Below the pieces are notes generated by a model. It had not been told where the DNA came from. It ran no database searches and saw only the letters and a program-made list of their open reading frames with translations. A DNA stretch of 64,000 nt from Rhinopomastus cyanomelas (lineage: Eukaryota; Chordata; Aves; Bucerotiformes; Rhinopomastidae). The position numbers and the translations under genes were made by a program. This document shows positions 33,481 to 44,100 of this stretch, in pieces. The DNA lies in assembly GCA_013400115.1 (NCBI GenBank), contig VXBP01008606.1, positions 1,380,528 through 1,444,527 of the forward strand. Reading direction: 5' to 3'. Position 1 is the first letter of the stretch; every line of letters begins with the position of its first letter.

Positions 33481-34214
33481 CTGATTCCTGGACACATGAA
33501 TTGGGCGCCGTCCCAGAAGCAGAGTGGTCACAGGAAGAATAAAAGTGTTCTCCTGGGATGGAACCAAGTTTAGGGTGAAAGAACAATTTGAATTTTGTGT
33601 TACAGGGACAGTTCAAGCCACTATTAACATTCTCAGGGTTCTTCACAGCCACTGAAGAGTTATTCTACCTAGGGCTGGGACCAGAGTCTGGGAAAACAGA
33701 AGGATTTGGGGTTTCTCCTCATTTTTTACATTGCTTATTGGAACACTTTGCTAGATGCTTTTTGTGATAGCAACTCTGGCCAAATTAATCTATGAGAAAG
33801 AGATCACTGTCTGCACAATGAAGCCCTGCAAGATGCTTGCTCTTCTCTCAGGCACCATCCACGTGTTTGACCATTCCCACACTTCCCCCCCATAAAAATT
33901 AAGCACTTTTAAAGTGGCAGCTACACATTGTCATTTACCCTGCTACACGAATTCAACACTCAGGGTGTAAATCAAAGTGCACGGACCTACCCGTGCAGGT
34001 GCTCACACACGCAGCGACATGGAACGTTTGCAGAAGAACTCGCGTGACTTCGCCAAGCTCTGCATTTGACTTCTGTATTTGCATAGCTTGGAAAAAGGAA
34101 CAGTGCAGCTGTAACGTGACTGTGCTGCTGATTTCAAGAGAAATAGTCGGGGGATGCGTATCTTACGGTATCTCACTGCAGACACGCTGTACTTGACTTT
34201 CTAGGAAGAGTGGG
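33481..34214. other. Non-coding stretch, no gene seen
   Basis: No repeat beyond the CR1 edge. A CpG-containing patch at 34,010-34,060 and 34,145-34,190 could be part of a regulatory element, but frames on both strands (about 60-67 codons) are not credible. Confidence 0.45.
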
Positions 34215-34430
34215 GAGGTGTGTTTATCCATTACAATGTCACTGATTTGAGCTCTCTCACCAAAACGCTTTGTGCTCCTCGGGTGAGGATCAGGCACAAA
34301 TAATAACTGGGTTAATGTTTAAGCAATTTCAAGGTGCTGCTGGAAGTCGTTGTCAGGCTACATCAAGGATCTAATGGATCTATTTCAACATTAACAGTAC
34401 ATGGAGAAACATCTCTGAGCTAGAACAAAA
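34215..34430. promoter_or_regulatory. Candidate conserved non-coding element
   Basis: Repeat-free block with ACAAATAATAACTGGGTTAA, GTTTAAGCAATTTCAAGG and GGATCTAATGGATCTATTTC words. There is no frame above 60 codons. Support is motif density only. Confidence 0.27.
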
Positions 34431-36294
34431 AGGTTTTAAATGCTTTATAGACTGTGTGCATCACATCAACTGGCAGAAATCTCCAGCCCTGCAGTGACAG
34501 CTCAACGTCTGTTTTTGTTCCAAGACACACCTGAACCTACTGATCTGAACTGAAAAGTTCTCAGACCTTTTTCCTTCCAAATTCACCTTCTTTTGCTGGG
34601 TCTTTGCAGAAAGCAGTGGGAACTGAAAGGGGATTCAGATAGTCTACACAGCCTGCATAGAAGAACTTTACTGTGGTGTGTCTTTAGAGAGAGCTCATAG
34701 TTTACCTTCAAAACAGTCTGTTTCATGATTTCTTACCCTTAATAACACCTCAGTATGAGAACCCCTGCATTACATTGCCGTAACCAAAAGAGAACCACAA
34801 GGATCTGAACTCAGAAACAAAAGAGCAGTTCCTCCTACTCTTACCTTGCCATCTAAATGTCTTTAAACTAGTCAGAGATCATGTCGGGGGATATAAAAAC
34901 CTTCTGAGGTAAAAATAGCTTTTGCCTTTTCAACTTCAGAAGGATCAGATCAGTTTGGTTCAATTCACTGCAAGAAATGTTTTTGCAGATCTAAACACCT
35001 TTCTCCATAGCCCTTCCTCAACATCAGATCAGTCTTCTAGTTACAGCCTGCTTGCCCGACAGTTTTGTTGTTTTTACTTTTTGCTCTTTTCTTCCACTTC
35101 TTCGCTAAAGTGTTGCCCACTAAACCTCCAGATAAAAGGAATGAAGCTGTTTAACTTCTGAGAGATTTTACCCAATAGAAGGAGAGATTAACCTACCAAA
35201 TATTCAGCTCCTTATCCAGCTGAAGACTGAGCTTACGCTTTTCAGCTGTTCTGCTATTTTTTCTTCAAGAAATGCAGATTTTTAAAGTTTGGCAGAATGA
35301 TAATACACAGACCCAGGTATTTTTATACCTCGGTTATACAGAGGAAGTGGGTTTGTTGCTAGCAGGTTCCTTGTTTGGGATATTAAGATAATGAAAGTTC
35401 GTTGCCACAGACAAATTGTGACTGCACCCCATCCAGCCCGACTTCAAGCTTGAGTGACTGAATGAGGCGGCACGCACTTCTAACAGCACTCCCTAATCTT
35501 TCAGTGAATCAAACTCACCCCCTCTAAGCTGTTAGAAGAAAGTGAACTTCCATAGACAAAGATTTAGATCAGCAAGAAAAATCCCCCAGCTCTTGGAGAA
35601 ATCAAGGCGCTCTGTGCATGTAAATACAAGGCCAATTGAAACTTTAATCACACTCATGTTTTCTCCCTTCCAGGAGCTGCTCATTACATTTATCACTCTT
35701 CCAAAAAAAAGGAGCAGAGAGAAGGACATCAAGAGGTAAATTTAGAAGAGATAGGAAAAGTTCATTGCACATTGACTCCCAATTCTGCAAGGCCAGTCTC
35801 TTTCCCATCTATTATCTGCTTCTGCAGAAGCAGCACATATTAGACTGGTACAGGAATCTATAAAAAATATCATCACGAGTGCTAATCACAGCAACCAAAT
35901 AACTGAGCTGAATAAATACCAGTCAGAGCCACTCCCAGGTTTGCAGGCACGCCTGGAGAAGCTCCTCTATACAGTCAGGACTCTTCTCCTCATCGAACAG
36001 TGTGTTCAATGCCCTGCTGGAGTGGGTGTGTGAATCTCACAAGAGACCCTGGTCACCGTGCTGAAGGCACTTTCTCTCTAACCTGAAATGCTCACTTTTC
36101 CTGATTAAAACGGGTAAAAAATAATTTATGTTGGTGGTTACAGATTAAATAGGCTGGCGTAGTTCAAAAGCCTGTTTACCTGTGATTTAAAACCAGTATC
36201 GTTTGATCAAAGAGATAAGCTGTCTCCAAGCTGTCTGGTGATCACTACTTTCCTAAGGCCTTTCCCCTATTCAGTTAAATTCTTGTAGTTTTAC
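34431..36294. other. Non-coding stretch, no gene seen
   Basis: Nearly 1.9 kb free of recognised repeats. There is a tiny perfect hairpin AGGTAT-TTTT-ATACCT at 35,315-35,330. Opposite-strand frames at 35,532-35,739 overlap almost completely, which argues against either being coding. Confidence 0.5.
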
Positions 36295-36800
36295 TGAAGT
36301 ACGAAAGGATGAGAGTTTCGAATTTGGCCCCTAAGTTTACACACAGTTCTGCTGGGGTCTGTCCTACCGCAGCAGCGGAGATAATGTTTCAGCAATTTAA
36401 GATTTAACAGCTGCTGCCAAGAGCTGCAATTGGATAATCTCACGGCTGCTGTTCCTTTGAAGTCGCCAAGTCACAATAACCCCCACAGCTTCTCGCGAAC
36501 GCTGCGCTCGGGATTATTACCAGTTAATTGGAGGATCTGTAGAAAACACTGAAGAGAAAACACTCTAACGCGTCCGTGTCTTTCTGCTGCGTTCGGCTCG
36601 GAACCTGCAGCAAAATCAATCACAATTTTATTATTCTTAATGACAGCGTGGAGTAGAAAGGAGGAGATGAGAGTTTGACCCGACTTCCTTTGGTGCTTGT
36701 TTATATCATTGGAGCAGAAAGAATCTCGGTGCTTGGCAGCCCACTTCCTGCAGGCAGAAAAAATAACCTACATTTACTGCAAATTGTATTGAGATCGCAA
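36295..36800. promoter_or_regulatory. CpG-retaining candidate conserved enhancer block
   Basis: A strong composition signal: AT-rich homeodomain-type words (CAGTTAATTGGAGG, GCAATTTAAGATTTAACAGC, AGCTGCAATTGGATAATC) alternate with CpG-bearing words (TCTCGCGAACGCTGCGCTCG, CTAACGCGTCCGTG). An E-box CAGCTG is also present. No repeat and no frame above 60 codons. In CpG-depleted vertebrate DNA this pattern suggests constraint or an unmethylated element. Conservation itself is not visible. Confidence 0.4.
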
Positions 36801-36919
36801 AGCTCTGATATCACGAGGCATTGAGCTGCTCAAGTGTTAACAGATAGACTGGAGACTTCTTTCAGCTACAAATTCCAGCGTGGGAGACAAGAAAACAACT
36901 CTTTTCCTTGCACTAGAAC

Positions 36920-37170
36920 GTGTCCTGTGCTAAGGGAGGGAACCCTGCGATGACATTTTTCCTCCTTGCAAGAAGTACCCACGTTCCGTGTCTTTTCCTG
37001 ATGGCAACAAGCAATTTGTTAAATACAAAACCGCTGTAACTCGGCCACTCAGACGGCACCAACAGCGATAAATATTTACTTGAAAATATCGACAGAGTCG
37101 AAACTTAATTGAAATGCTAAAGCTTTGTTTGCCTCCGCTGCTCCAGCACAGCTGAAACAACAAAACCAGT
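36920..37170. promoter_or_regulatory. Candidate conserved element
   Basis: It contains AACAGCGATAAATATTTACT (FOX/homeodomain-like), CTTAATTGAAATGC and isolated CpGs in AACTCGGCCACTCAGACGG. A minus-strand frame (36,930-37,163, 77 codons) spans it without a known domain. It is probably a second unit of the same regulatory block. Confidence 0.33.
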
Positions 37171-37766
37171 CAGACTACTTTTTCTTTTTTTTTTTATTTG
37201 TCAGGTATGTGCTGAATTACTGACAAAAAGCTCTGGGGTTCTTAGAAGAGCTGCAGCACCCCTGGGACTTCTCCTCACTGCAGGCAAAAATGATTCCGCT
37301 TAGCTGTCTCAGGTGCCCTTTCTGTGAGCGGGGCTGGACCCGCGCCTGCTTTGCGGGCAGACACAGAACTCAGTGCGAAAACCCTGCTACAACTCTCTTT
37401 CCCAAAACACTGCAGGGCTCACAAACTAGAGTTTAAGGTTTCTACATAAGCAGTTTGCTGAGGGTAAAGGCACTGGGGCTTTGTTTGTGCTGTAAACCTC
37501 CCCCCCACCCCTTCACATAAGTGAGGACTGTGGAGATAAAACTGATCTTTATACCTCACTCCTATTTTGTTTGTATTGTGGAGAAAATGAAATTTCTGAA
37601 ATTCCATGGTGGGTTGTAACATTCTGTAGTATCCTCGTGTTTAGCAGCTTCATTTTTACACCTTTAAAATCTTTTTTTATTTTAAAAGCTGTTAAAATAG
37701 ATGTCGAGAGTAGCTGTAATTACACAAGAGCAGAATTCAAGAAAGTGCTTTTACACCTCTTCTGCT
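37171..37766. other. Non-coding stretch, nothing distinct
   Basis: Begins with a T-rich tract (37,178-37,198). Frames of 65-67 codons on both strands around 37,419-37,768 have no domain. Confidence 0.5.
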
Positions 37767-37910
37767 GAATCACAGAACATTAGGGATTGGAAGGGACCTT
37801 GAAAGATCATCCTGCCACAGCAGGATCACCTAGACCAGGTCAAACAGGAACATATCCAGGTGGGTTTTAAATGTCTCCGGAGAAGGAGACTCCACAACTC
37901 CCCTGGGCAG
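37767..37910 (-). mobile_element. CR1 LINE 3' fragment
   Basis: Minus-strand dominant-subfamily copy. It has lost the AGTCCAATCCCC segment between GATCAT and CCTGCCACAGC, a deletion of about 16 bp. It stops within the WNRLPRG codons of ORF2. Confidence 0.92.
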
Positions 37911-38065
37911 CGTGTGACTGTCAAGTAAGTGCAACTGTCCCCACTTGACACAGATCCTCCAGGTACATCGATCTTTTTGTCCTCTTCCCAGGCTGTGAGC
38001 TATCAGGCAAGCAGATCCCATGGTTGGGTGCCTCACATCCTCCTGGGCTGACCTGACTCATTGGG

Positions 38066-38183
38066 TCACAGAATCACAGAACATCAGGGTTTGGAAGGGA
38101 CCTCAGAAGATCATCTAGTCCACTCCCCCCACCACAGCAGGATCACCTAGACCAAGTTGCACAGGAACATATCTAGGCAGGGC
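38066..38183 (-). mobile_element. CR1 LINE 3' end fragment
   Basis: Minus-strand dominant-subfamily copy, from terminal repeat to the last ORF2 codons, with a few substitutions (CATCAGGGTTTGG, CCACTCCCCCCACC). It is the second of three CR1 fragments within 850 bp. Confidence 0.92.
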
Positions 38184-38474
38184 TCAAAACAGAGTTTGGA
38201 CATGGACAGAAGAAGAAAAGGATGAATGCCTGTATGATTAGAGTACTTTTTCTTCCTGCTGATTTTTCACATTGCCATTGGCTACCTGTGTTATCTGAAT
38301 TTAGACCAGCAACAGGTAGTACATGCTATAATACTACTCTGCTTTCACTCTGATGTAACTGTAGACTTAGTTTCTACTGCACCAATACTTGAATGACTTA
38401 GGCTAAAGTAATCCTAACTACAGAAAACTTAGACCTCAAGCTGCAGGAGAATGAAGAAGTGTAAGTAAATGATC

Positions 38475-38600
38475 TCAGATGTTTAAAATCCTCTTGGACA
38501 CGTTTCTGTGCAACTTGGTCTAGGTGGTCCTGCTGTATCAGGGGGAAGAGGACTAGATGATCTTTAGAGCTCCCTTCCAATCCCTAACATTCTGTGAATC
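38475..38600 (+). mobile_element. CR1 LINE 3' end fragment, sense orientation
   Basis: Plus-strand copy starting in the ORF2 C-terminus (GATGTTTAAAATCCTCTTGG), with stop TAG in TTGGTCTAGG, 3' UTR and TTCTGTGAATC tail. It is more diverged than its neighbours (CTGTATCAGGGGGAAGAGG). It is inverted relative to the copy at 38,066-38,183. Confidence 0.9.
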
Positions 38601-39902
38601 ACCTAGTTTTCCCACACAAGCTGATCTTCCAAGTGAAATGGAGGGAGTCAGCATCTAACCTGCTGAGATGTTTGAAAAAACACAGAGCTGACCAAGTTCC
38701 ACAATAGGAGGAAACTACATCAGTCTGAGTGTGCTGTATGTTCTGGCTTCATGTTTGCCATTTAGCTCTGCAACACTGAAGACACATCTAAACAGCACAC
38801 AGACACACCAAAACCCCAAACAAACAAAAAAGGTGTCTCAGCCCTGGCGATCTGCCTTTAAATTCAATACAAAGGGCTCATGAAAACCTTGACAGACTGA
38901 AAGGTAGTGATCGTTGGCAATTTATGTGGGGTGGGGAGGACTACAGCAAATAGAAGCTGATTTGTCTTCTATAGCAGTTGCAATAGGTGAGAAAATTTAG
39001 ACATTGGAAAAACAGGGCTTTTTGTAAAGAATAGCTGTATTTGTAGAGCACACAAGCTACAGGGACTGAAGAGCGAGCCAAGTTCCACAGAGAAGGCTTT
39101 CTCAGAAAAGCTTTTGCGCAAGAGTTTTCCAGTAGAGGTATCTCACTCCCCTTTTCAGAAGGAAAACGGAGACAAACAGAAGCTATTGCTCTGTGTAGTA
39201 ACAATTCCCTTCTCCTTCACACAGAAGAAGTGGTGATGCATACCAGGATGTGGGTGACTCAAAGGGTAGTGTTACTATTATGCAAAAAACGTGTGTAAGA
39301 GATGGGGAAATAAAAACTAGAGAAAAGACATAAAAAAACCACCACCCTGGAGCTCTCCTTAGAAATTCTCACCCACAAAACCCCAGAAAAATTTTAGTGT
39401 TTTTGTGTATTTTTCAATGAGCTTCTTTTTCGCCCCCATGTAAAAAGCTGTTAAAATGGCTGATGGCATAACAGCCACCACCAGAGAGTGTGTCTCTTTG
39501 ATTGCTGTTCCATAAGTCCTCAGGTAAGAGCTTTCAAGTAAAGCACAATGTAGGCATTCAGAGCTTCACAAGGCCAGACAGCTAGACCCTGACCCTACAA
39601 AATGAAGTCATAAATCGAGATCATTTAGGGACACCTTATTGCACGTTTAATGTCACCAGCATCAATAAAGGAACTTAGCAAAATGATTGATGGCAGGGAT
39701 GAAGGGCTTCTGCAGTGAGGTGTGGGTCACATCAATGCCTGTTAGGTAACATCTAAAGAACATGACAGCCACAAGATCTGGAGAGCCAAAGGGCAGCAGA
39801 GGTGTGCAGAGGCAGGGGATGTGTCATCTGTCTTTTAGACAAAACTTTGGATACGAAGTGTTCTCAGTACACCAAAACAAATGTTCTTTAAATTTTCCTT
39901 AC
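38601..39902. other. Non-coding stretch, no gene seen
   Basis: Single-copy sequence with no recognised repeat. The 87-codon minus-strand frame at 38,941-39,204 has no domain. Confidence 0.5.
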
Positions 39903-40203
39903 AGGAGGATGGAGCCAGGCTCTGCTCACTGTCATCTACTGACAGAACAAGGGGCAGTGGGTGTGAGCTGGGACAGAGGAGGTTCCACATCAATATGAGA
40001 AGGAACTTCTCATTGAGGGTGAGAAAGCACTGGAAGGGGCTGCCCAGGGGGGCTGTGGAGTCTCCTTCCCTGGAGATGTTAAGAACCCACCTGGATAATT
40101 TTCTGTGCGACTTGGTCTATATGATCCTGCTGTGGCAGGGGATTGGACTAGATGATCTTTCAAGCTCCCTTCTAATCCCTAATTTTCTGTGATTTTGTGA
40201 TTC
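39903..40203 (+). mobile_element. CR1 LINE fragment with ORF2 tail
   Basis: Sense-strand dominant-subfamily copy. The frame reads EDGARLCSLSSTDRTRGSGC, GQRRFHINMRRNFSLRV and WKGLPRGAVESPSLEML. The usual stop TAG is mutated (TTGGTCTATATG), so the frame reads on into the 3' UTR. The tail ends in TTTTCTGTGATTTTGTGATTCC. Confidence 0.94.
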
Positions 40204-41149
40204 CTATCTGCTTGTTCACACCTTATTCTGCACACTTACAGCCTTCTGTGTTTAAAAATGTCCTACTACGAGACCAATGTTCTTTTTGTGGCAGGTTTTC
40301 GAGAACAAACAGGTTGTGCTGGGGCTGAAACTCAAAAGCAAATTTCTAGACCTCAGAGTTTCTAGACTGTTGTTCACAGGAGACTGTGATGCATTTAGAA
40401 ATGGAGTTAGCACCTCTCAATCTTGGAGCATGGCTGTACACACCCACTGGAGTGTTGAAATGCAGAAATGTGTTTGTTCTCTGCCTTAAAGTACCTAGAG
40501 TGTACAAATAGTTTTAGATTGGATTTTTGACCAAAGCAAAACTGCAAACCGTACTATTTATTTGTTGGGGTTTTCTCCATCCATTCAACATACTGGGGAG
40601 ATCATGGTGCCACTATGTCATGCTGGAAGATCCTCCACCCGCAAGGAAAAGAACTAAAAGCAATGAACGCCCTGAGAAGAACCACCCATGTAAACACCAG
40701 ACTGCTGAGGAAGATAGTCCATCTTGATAAGAAGAAGAAGCCAACCAAAAAAGCACCATTTCAGAGGGCTGAACTGTGCAGTCTCAAGAAAAATACATCA
40801 CCTGGTAACACTCTGAACAGTGGCCCCAGAACAGGGAATTCTCTACTGTCTGCTTACATCCTCCTCTCACCACCTCTTTTAAAGCATTTCATTTGCCCTT
40901 CTTATCTGAGTGAAAGTCAACCTGCAAAGAGCTCCTGCAAACCCATCCCCAAGCTAAGCACCACTGAAAGCCTTACACACCCCACAGCACAGGGCTGAAC
41001 CTCACCCCCATTGCTGGGCTAATCAAGTACTGTGGAAGAACTGGAGGATGAAGGGTTAGAGCTTCCCAGATTCTATATAATTTGCCACCAGGGTGCTTTT
41101 GATGCCAGGAAGACACAGCCAACAGAGATGAGGAGGGCAGCTAGGCTTT
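40204..41149. other. Non-coding stretch, no gene seen
   Basis: Start of an ~8 kb interval nearly without CR1. Two overlapping plus-strand frames at 40,527-40,727 and 40,615-40,998 (127 codons) are K/P/S-rich without a recognised domain and are considered chance. Confidence 0.5.
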
Positions 41150-41560
41150 AATGATTTATTTTAATAATTTGAGACTGCCAGTCGTACCTTCTTTCCCCAT
41201 GGTGGGAATCCAATATTAATATTTGCAAGCAATTCTCCAGTAAGCAGGTAAAGGCTCATAATCAGAACCAAATTACTGTACTCTTGATGATACTTCATGA
41301 GATGAACACTTTATTAGGAAACAAAAAGCTTCCAGAGAGACTATTTAATGATAAGTACATCAGTTTCTTTAATACTCTAATGGTAATTGCTAGCGAGACA
41401 ATTATTTTCCTTGCCCAATGATTTTTCCCCCCCTAGTGAGAACTGTTTTACTCAATGCTTAGAGCATAATATAATTATTCAGAGTTCATTAATAGACAAT
41501 ATTGCTTTTCCTTCCATTAGACCAGGGGGTTTTTTTAAGCTGCTTGGATAGGGTTATATA
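41150..41560. promoter_or_regulatory. AT-rich candidate conserved enhancer block
   Basis: The block has densely packed AT-rich words without repeats: TTAATGATTTATTTTAATAA, CCAATATTAATATTTGC, CTAATGGTAATTGCTAGC, GAGACAATTATTTTCC and GTTCATTAATAGACAATATTG. ATTA-type homeodomain cores recur, some near ACAAT SOX-like cores. There are no competing frames. This is typical of vertebrate conserved non-coding elements, though conservation is unverified. Confidence 0.37.
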
Positions 41561-43479
41561 AGTTATCAACCGTGCAGTACGTAGGGGTTTTCTTTAACTG
41601 CTAGGGAAGGAACAATGTGAACCTGGCACTTACTATGCAATGGATTGAGGAAACCTGACTCCTGCTTACAGCTTGCTGTTCCTGGTGGCTTGAGCAAGCC
41701 TCTATCTCTCAGCACATCTGCTCCACTTCAGTTTCCCACATGTCGAACAAGGACGATGCATTCCCAGCTTTGCAGGAAGTGTTGGGAATTTAGAGACGAA
41801 TGATAGCAAACGACTTGCGCTCTTTTTAAACTCCTGTAAGGCAGCACTGAGGACACAGAGCAGTATAAGGCATGAGAATATGGCTAGAACTATGGGATGA
41901 GCCTGAGGGGTCTGCACTGGCTTTTGGTATCAGGAGGAGAGCCACTGCAGTGACCAGCATTTGGGGATGCCTCCTGCCAAGGGCATTCCTCCACAAGACT
42001 TCCTTCTAAGTCTTCCTCAGCTAAGTAAGCCCCTGTTATTGCAAGCATGGTGGTTAGGTTCCAGCACTGAACTGAGGTGGATGGAAATAACAGTCACACT
42101 TGTCTCCCTCGGCACACTGACTGCACTGATGACCATCTCCCATGCTGGGAGATACTAAGGAGAAGCAAGGGCTAAGTAAAGCAGTGTTCAAACAGGCAAC
42201 AGGCAAATCAAGAAAGCTCTCTCGTGGGTAATACCAGCACTGCACGCCTCTCGCTGGGGCAGAAGCAGAAGGAAACATCAGCTGCACAGGGAGCTTAAGG
42301 GACCTGCTTCACCTTGATGTATGAGAACTGCCCTCTGCCCTTGTCTGAGCTTTCCTCAAGGTTAGCTCTAGCTGCACTCTGCGATTAACGACAGCGTGTG
42401 ACAATTTTTCCTAAAACCTCACAGTTCTTAAAATAAATGTATTAATTCTCAAGTCCTTCCATTGAATTTGGCCCGTTTGCCTCATAAAGCCTCAGTCTTA
42501 TTTCAAACCAAGTAAAGCAATCAGAGCAGTGGGAAAAGCAGCTCTGATGCTGAGCAAGCAGACCGAGGAGGCAAGTACTTTTACTGAATGTTCAGTGTGG
42601 TGCCAGTAATTACTGCCAGCAATGAGGGAAAACAAGCCAACACATCCATCTGCAGTTGTATCATAGTACCACAGCACATAATGCTGTTTGAGTTTCCCTT
42701 CTGTATGTTTTTGCATGCTAGGTGCTGATAAAGATCTTTTCCTTCAGTTTCATGTTTGCATGGTATTCTTGTGTAATGGCCAAACCTGTTTGGTTACAGA
42801 TTCCTCTGTCTGTCCTGATTAATGTCCTCCTCTTTGGACCCCATGAGGGAATCTGGGAAGCTTTTGGTGCTCTCTAGGCCATTTGTTGCATTATCTGGGC
42901 TGTCATTCTCTATTTCAGCTGCGGATCGCTCAAAACCCAGTGGTCTCTGCTGTGCATTGCTTGAGGTTTTACTTTGCTGCTCTCCAGAACAACTTTTTGT
43001 GGCTTGATACTGAAAGCAACTTCAGGAGTAACTGCTGCTATGAGAGGGTAATATAGATATCCTAAGGTCTCCTCAGTTGAGGACTTCCAGCCCCATAACT
43101 GCAGGGAACCAAGCAAAGCACAGCTGTTACACACTCCACGTGATTCTGGGCTCATGAAATCCCTGTCGCCTCATGCTAGTGAACAAGAAATCCTGAAGGG
43201 CTGTCAGTTTTTGAAATGAAGAGGCAACACCTCACACGCGGTACCAGAGTGCAATAAACAGAGCATAATGTGCAGGCAGGCATTCCGGCCCCAGTGTGAG
43301 GCAATGCAGTGGTAGCAAAGTCTCTCCCGAGGGACAAACTATCAGACTGGTTAGATATTCATTAATTCCTATCAACCTTAAAAAACATAAGCTCAGAGCA
43401 AAATCAGTTACACCTGTCCTGTGGAGCACTGTCACTGCAGCCTGAGGAACCTGGCTGTATGGGAAACCTGAGGCACGAA
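41561..43479. other. Non-coding stretch, no gene seen
   Basis: About 1.9 kb with only short competing frames on both strands (60-81 codons), for example around 41,961-42,287. No mobile element was recognised. Confidence 0.5.
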
Positions 43480-43527
43480 AAGGTGAATTAAAGAAACTTA
43501 CTTTGATGTGACATCCCCATAGAGACT

Positions 43528-43541
43528 GTTGCTATGGTAAC
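43528..43541. promoter_or_regulatory. RFX X-box, near-ideal palindromic site
   Basis: GTTGCTATGGTAAC fits the RFX consensus of two inverted half sites (GTTNCY and RGNAAC) separated by two bases, on both strands. A 14-bp site of this quality is a strong binding prediction for RFX-family factors, which act at ciliary gene promoters and in neural and immune enhancers. The surroundings (43,480-43,570) are repeat-free and AT-rich. No gene start is evident nearby, so a distal element is more likely than a promoter. Confidence 0.6.
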
Positions 43542-43929
43542 AAGACCTTTAGCTCCTCAAGTCACTTAAAAATAAATAATACCACTAGTAAAGAGACTTT
43601 GCTTCCCCAGCCACTGTGAAGTGCCCAAAAAAGAACTCGAGGACTCGGGGTGAGTGCTGCTGTAGTCGCCGCTCAAAACACATCCAGCAGGTGTGTGGCA
43701 TCGCAATACTGCAGTCACAAACCTCATCCTGATGCTTACTCTGAGGCAGTCCATCATCCCTTTAATTAACAGCACATATTACGCTCCCCTTCTCCCCCCA
43801 TCCCAGTACAGGAGGAAAAGAAAACAATGCATTTGCCTACAACACACCCTTCCAATGGCTAGCAGAGAAACGGGGGAGGCAGCGCGTGTGGAAAGTGAAA
43901 AGTATATTTATTACTGATGCTCGCTATTA
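43542..43929. other. Non-coding stretch downstream of the X-box
   Basis: Contains AAAAATAAATAATACCACTAG and CCCTTTAATTAACAGCAC words that may belong to the same regulatory block. Frames on both strands at 43,566-43,917 overlap and are not credible. Confidence 0.4.
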
Positions 43930-44100
43930 AATTTGACAGACAGCATTTGCCTCCAACCTTTCAAGCCAGAAGTGGAACAGATGTTCATGAAAAGGCAGTT
44001 AATTTCCTGCCATTTGTGAACTGATTAGAAACCGAAACATTAGCACAGTGACACTTCTTTATTTTTAATCTTGTTCGTGTTTTGAAAGGAAAAGAAAAGA
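43930..44100. promoter_or_regulatory. Candidate conserved non-coding element
   Basis: Words such as AAGGCAGTTAATTTCCTGCC, GTGAACTGATTAGAAACCG and AAACATTAGCACAGTGACAC sit in repeat-free DNA with no frame above 60 codons. Homeodomain-type cores are visible; conservation is inferred. Confidence 0.32.
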
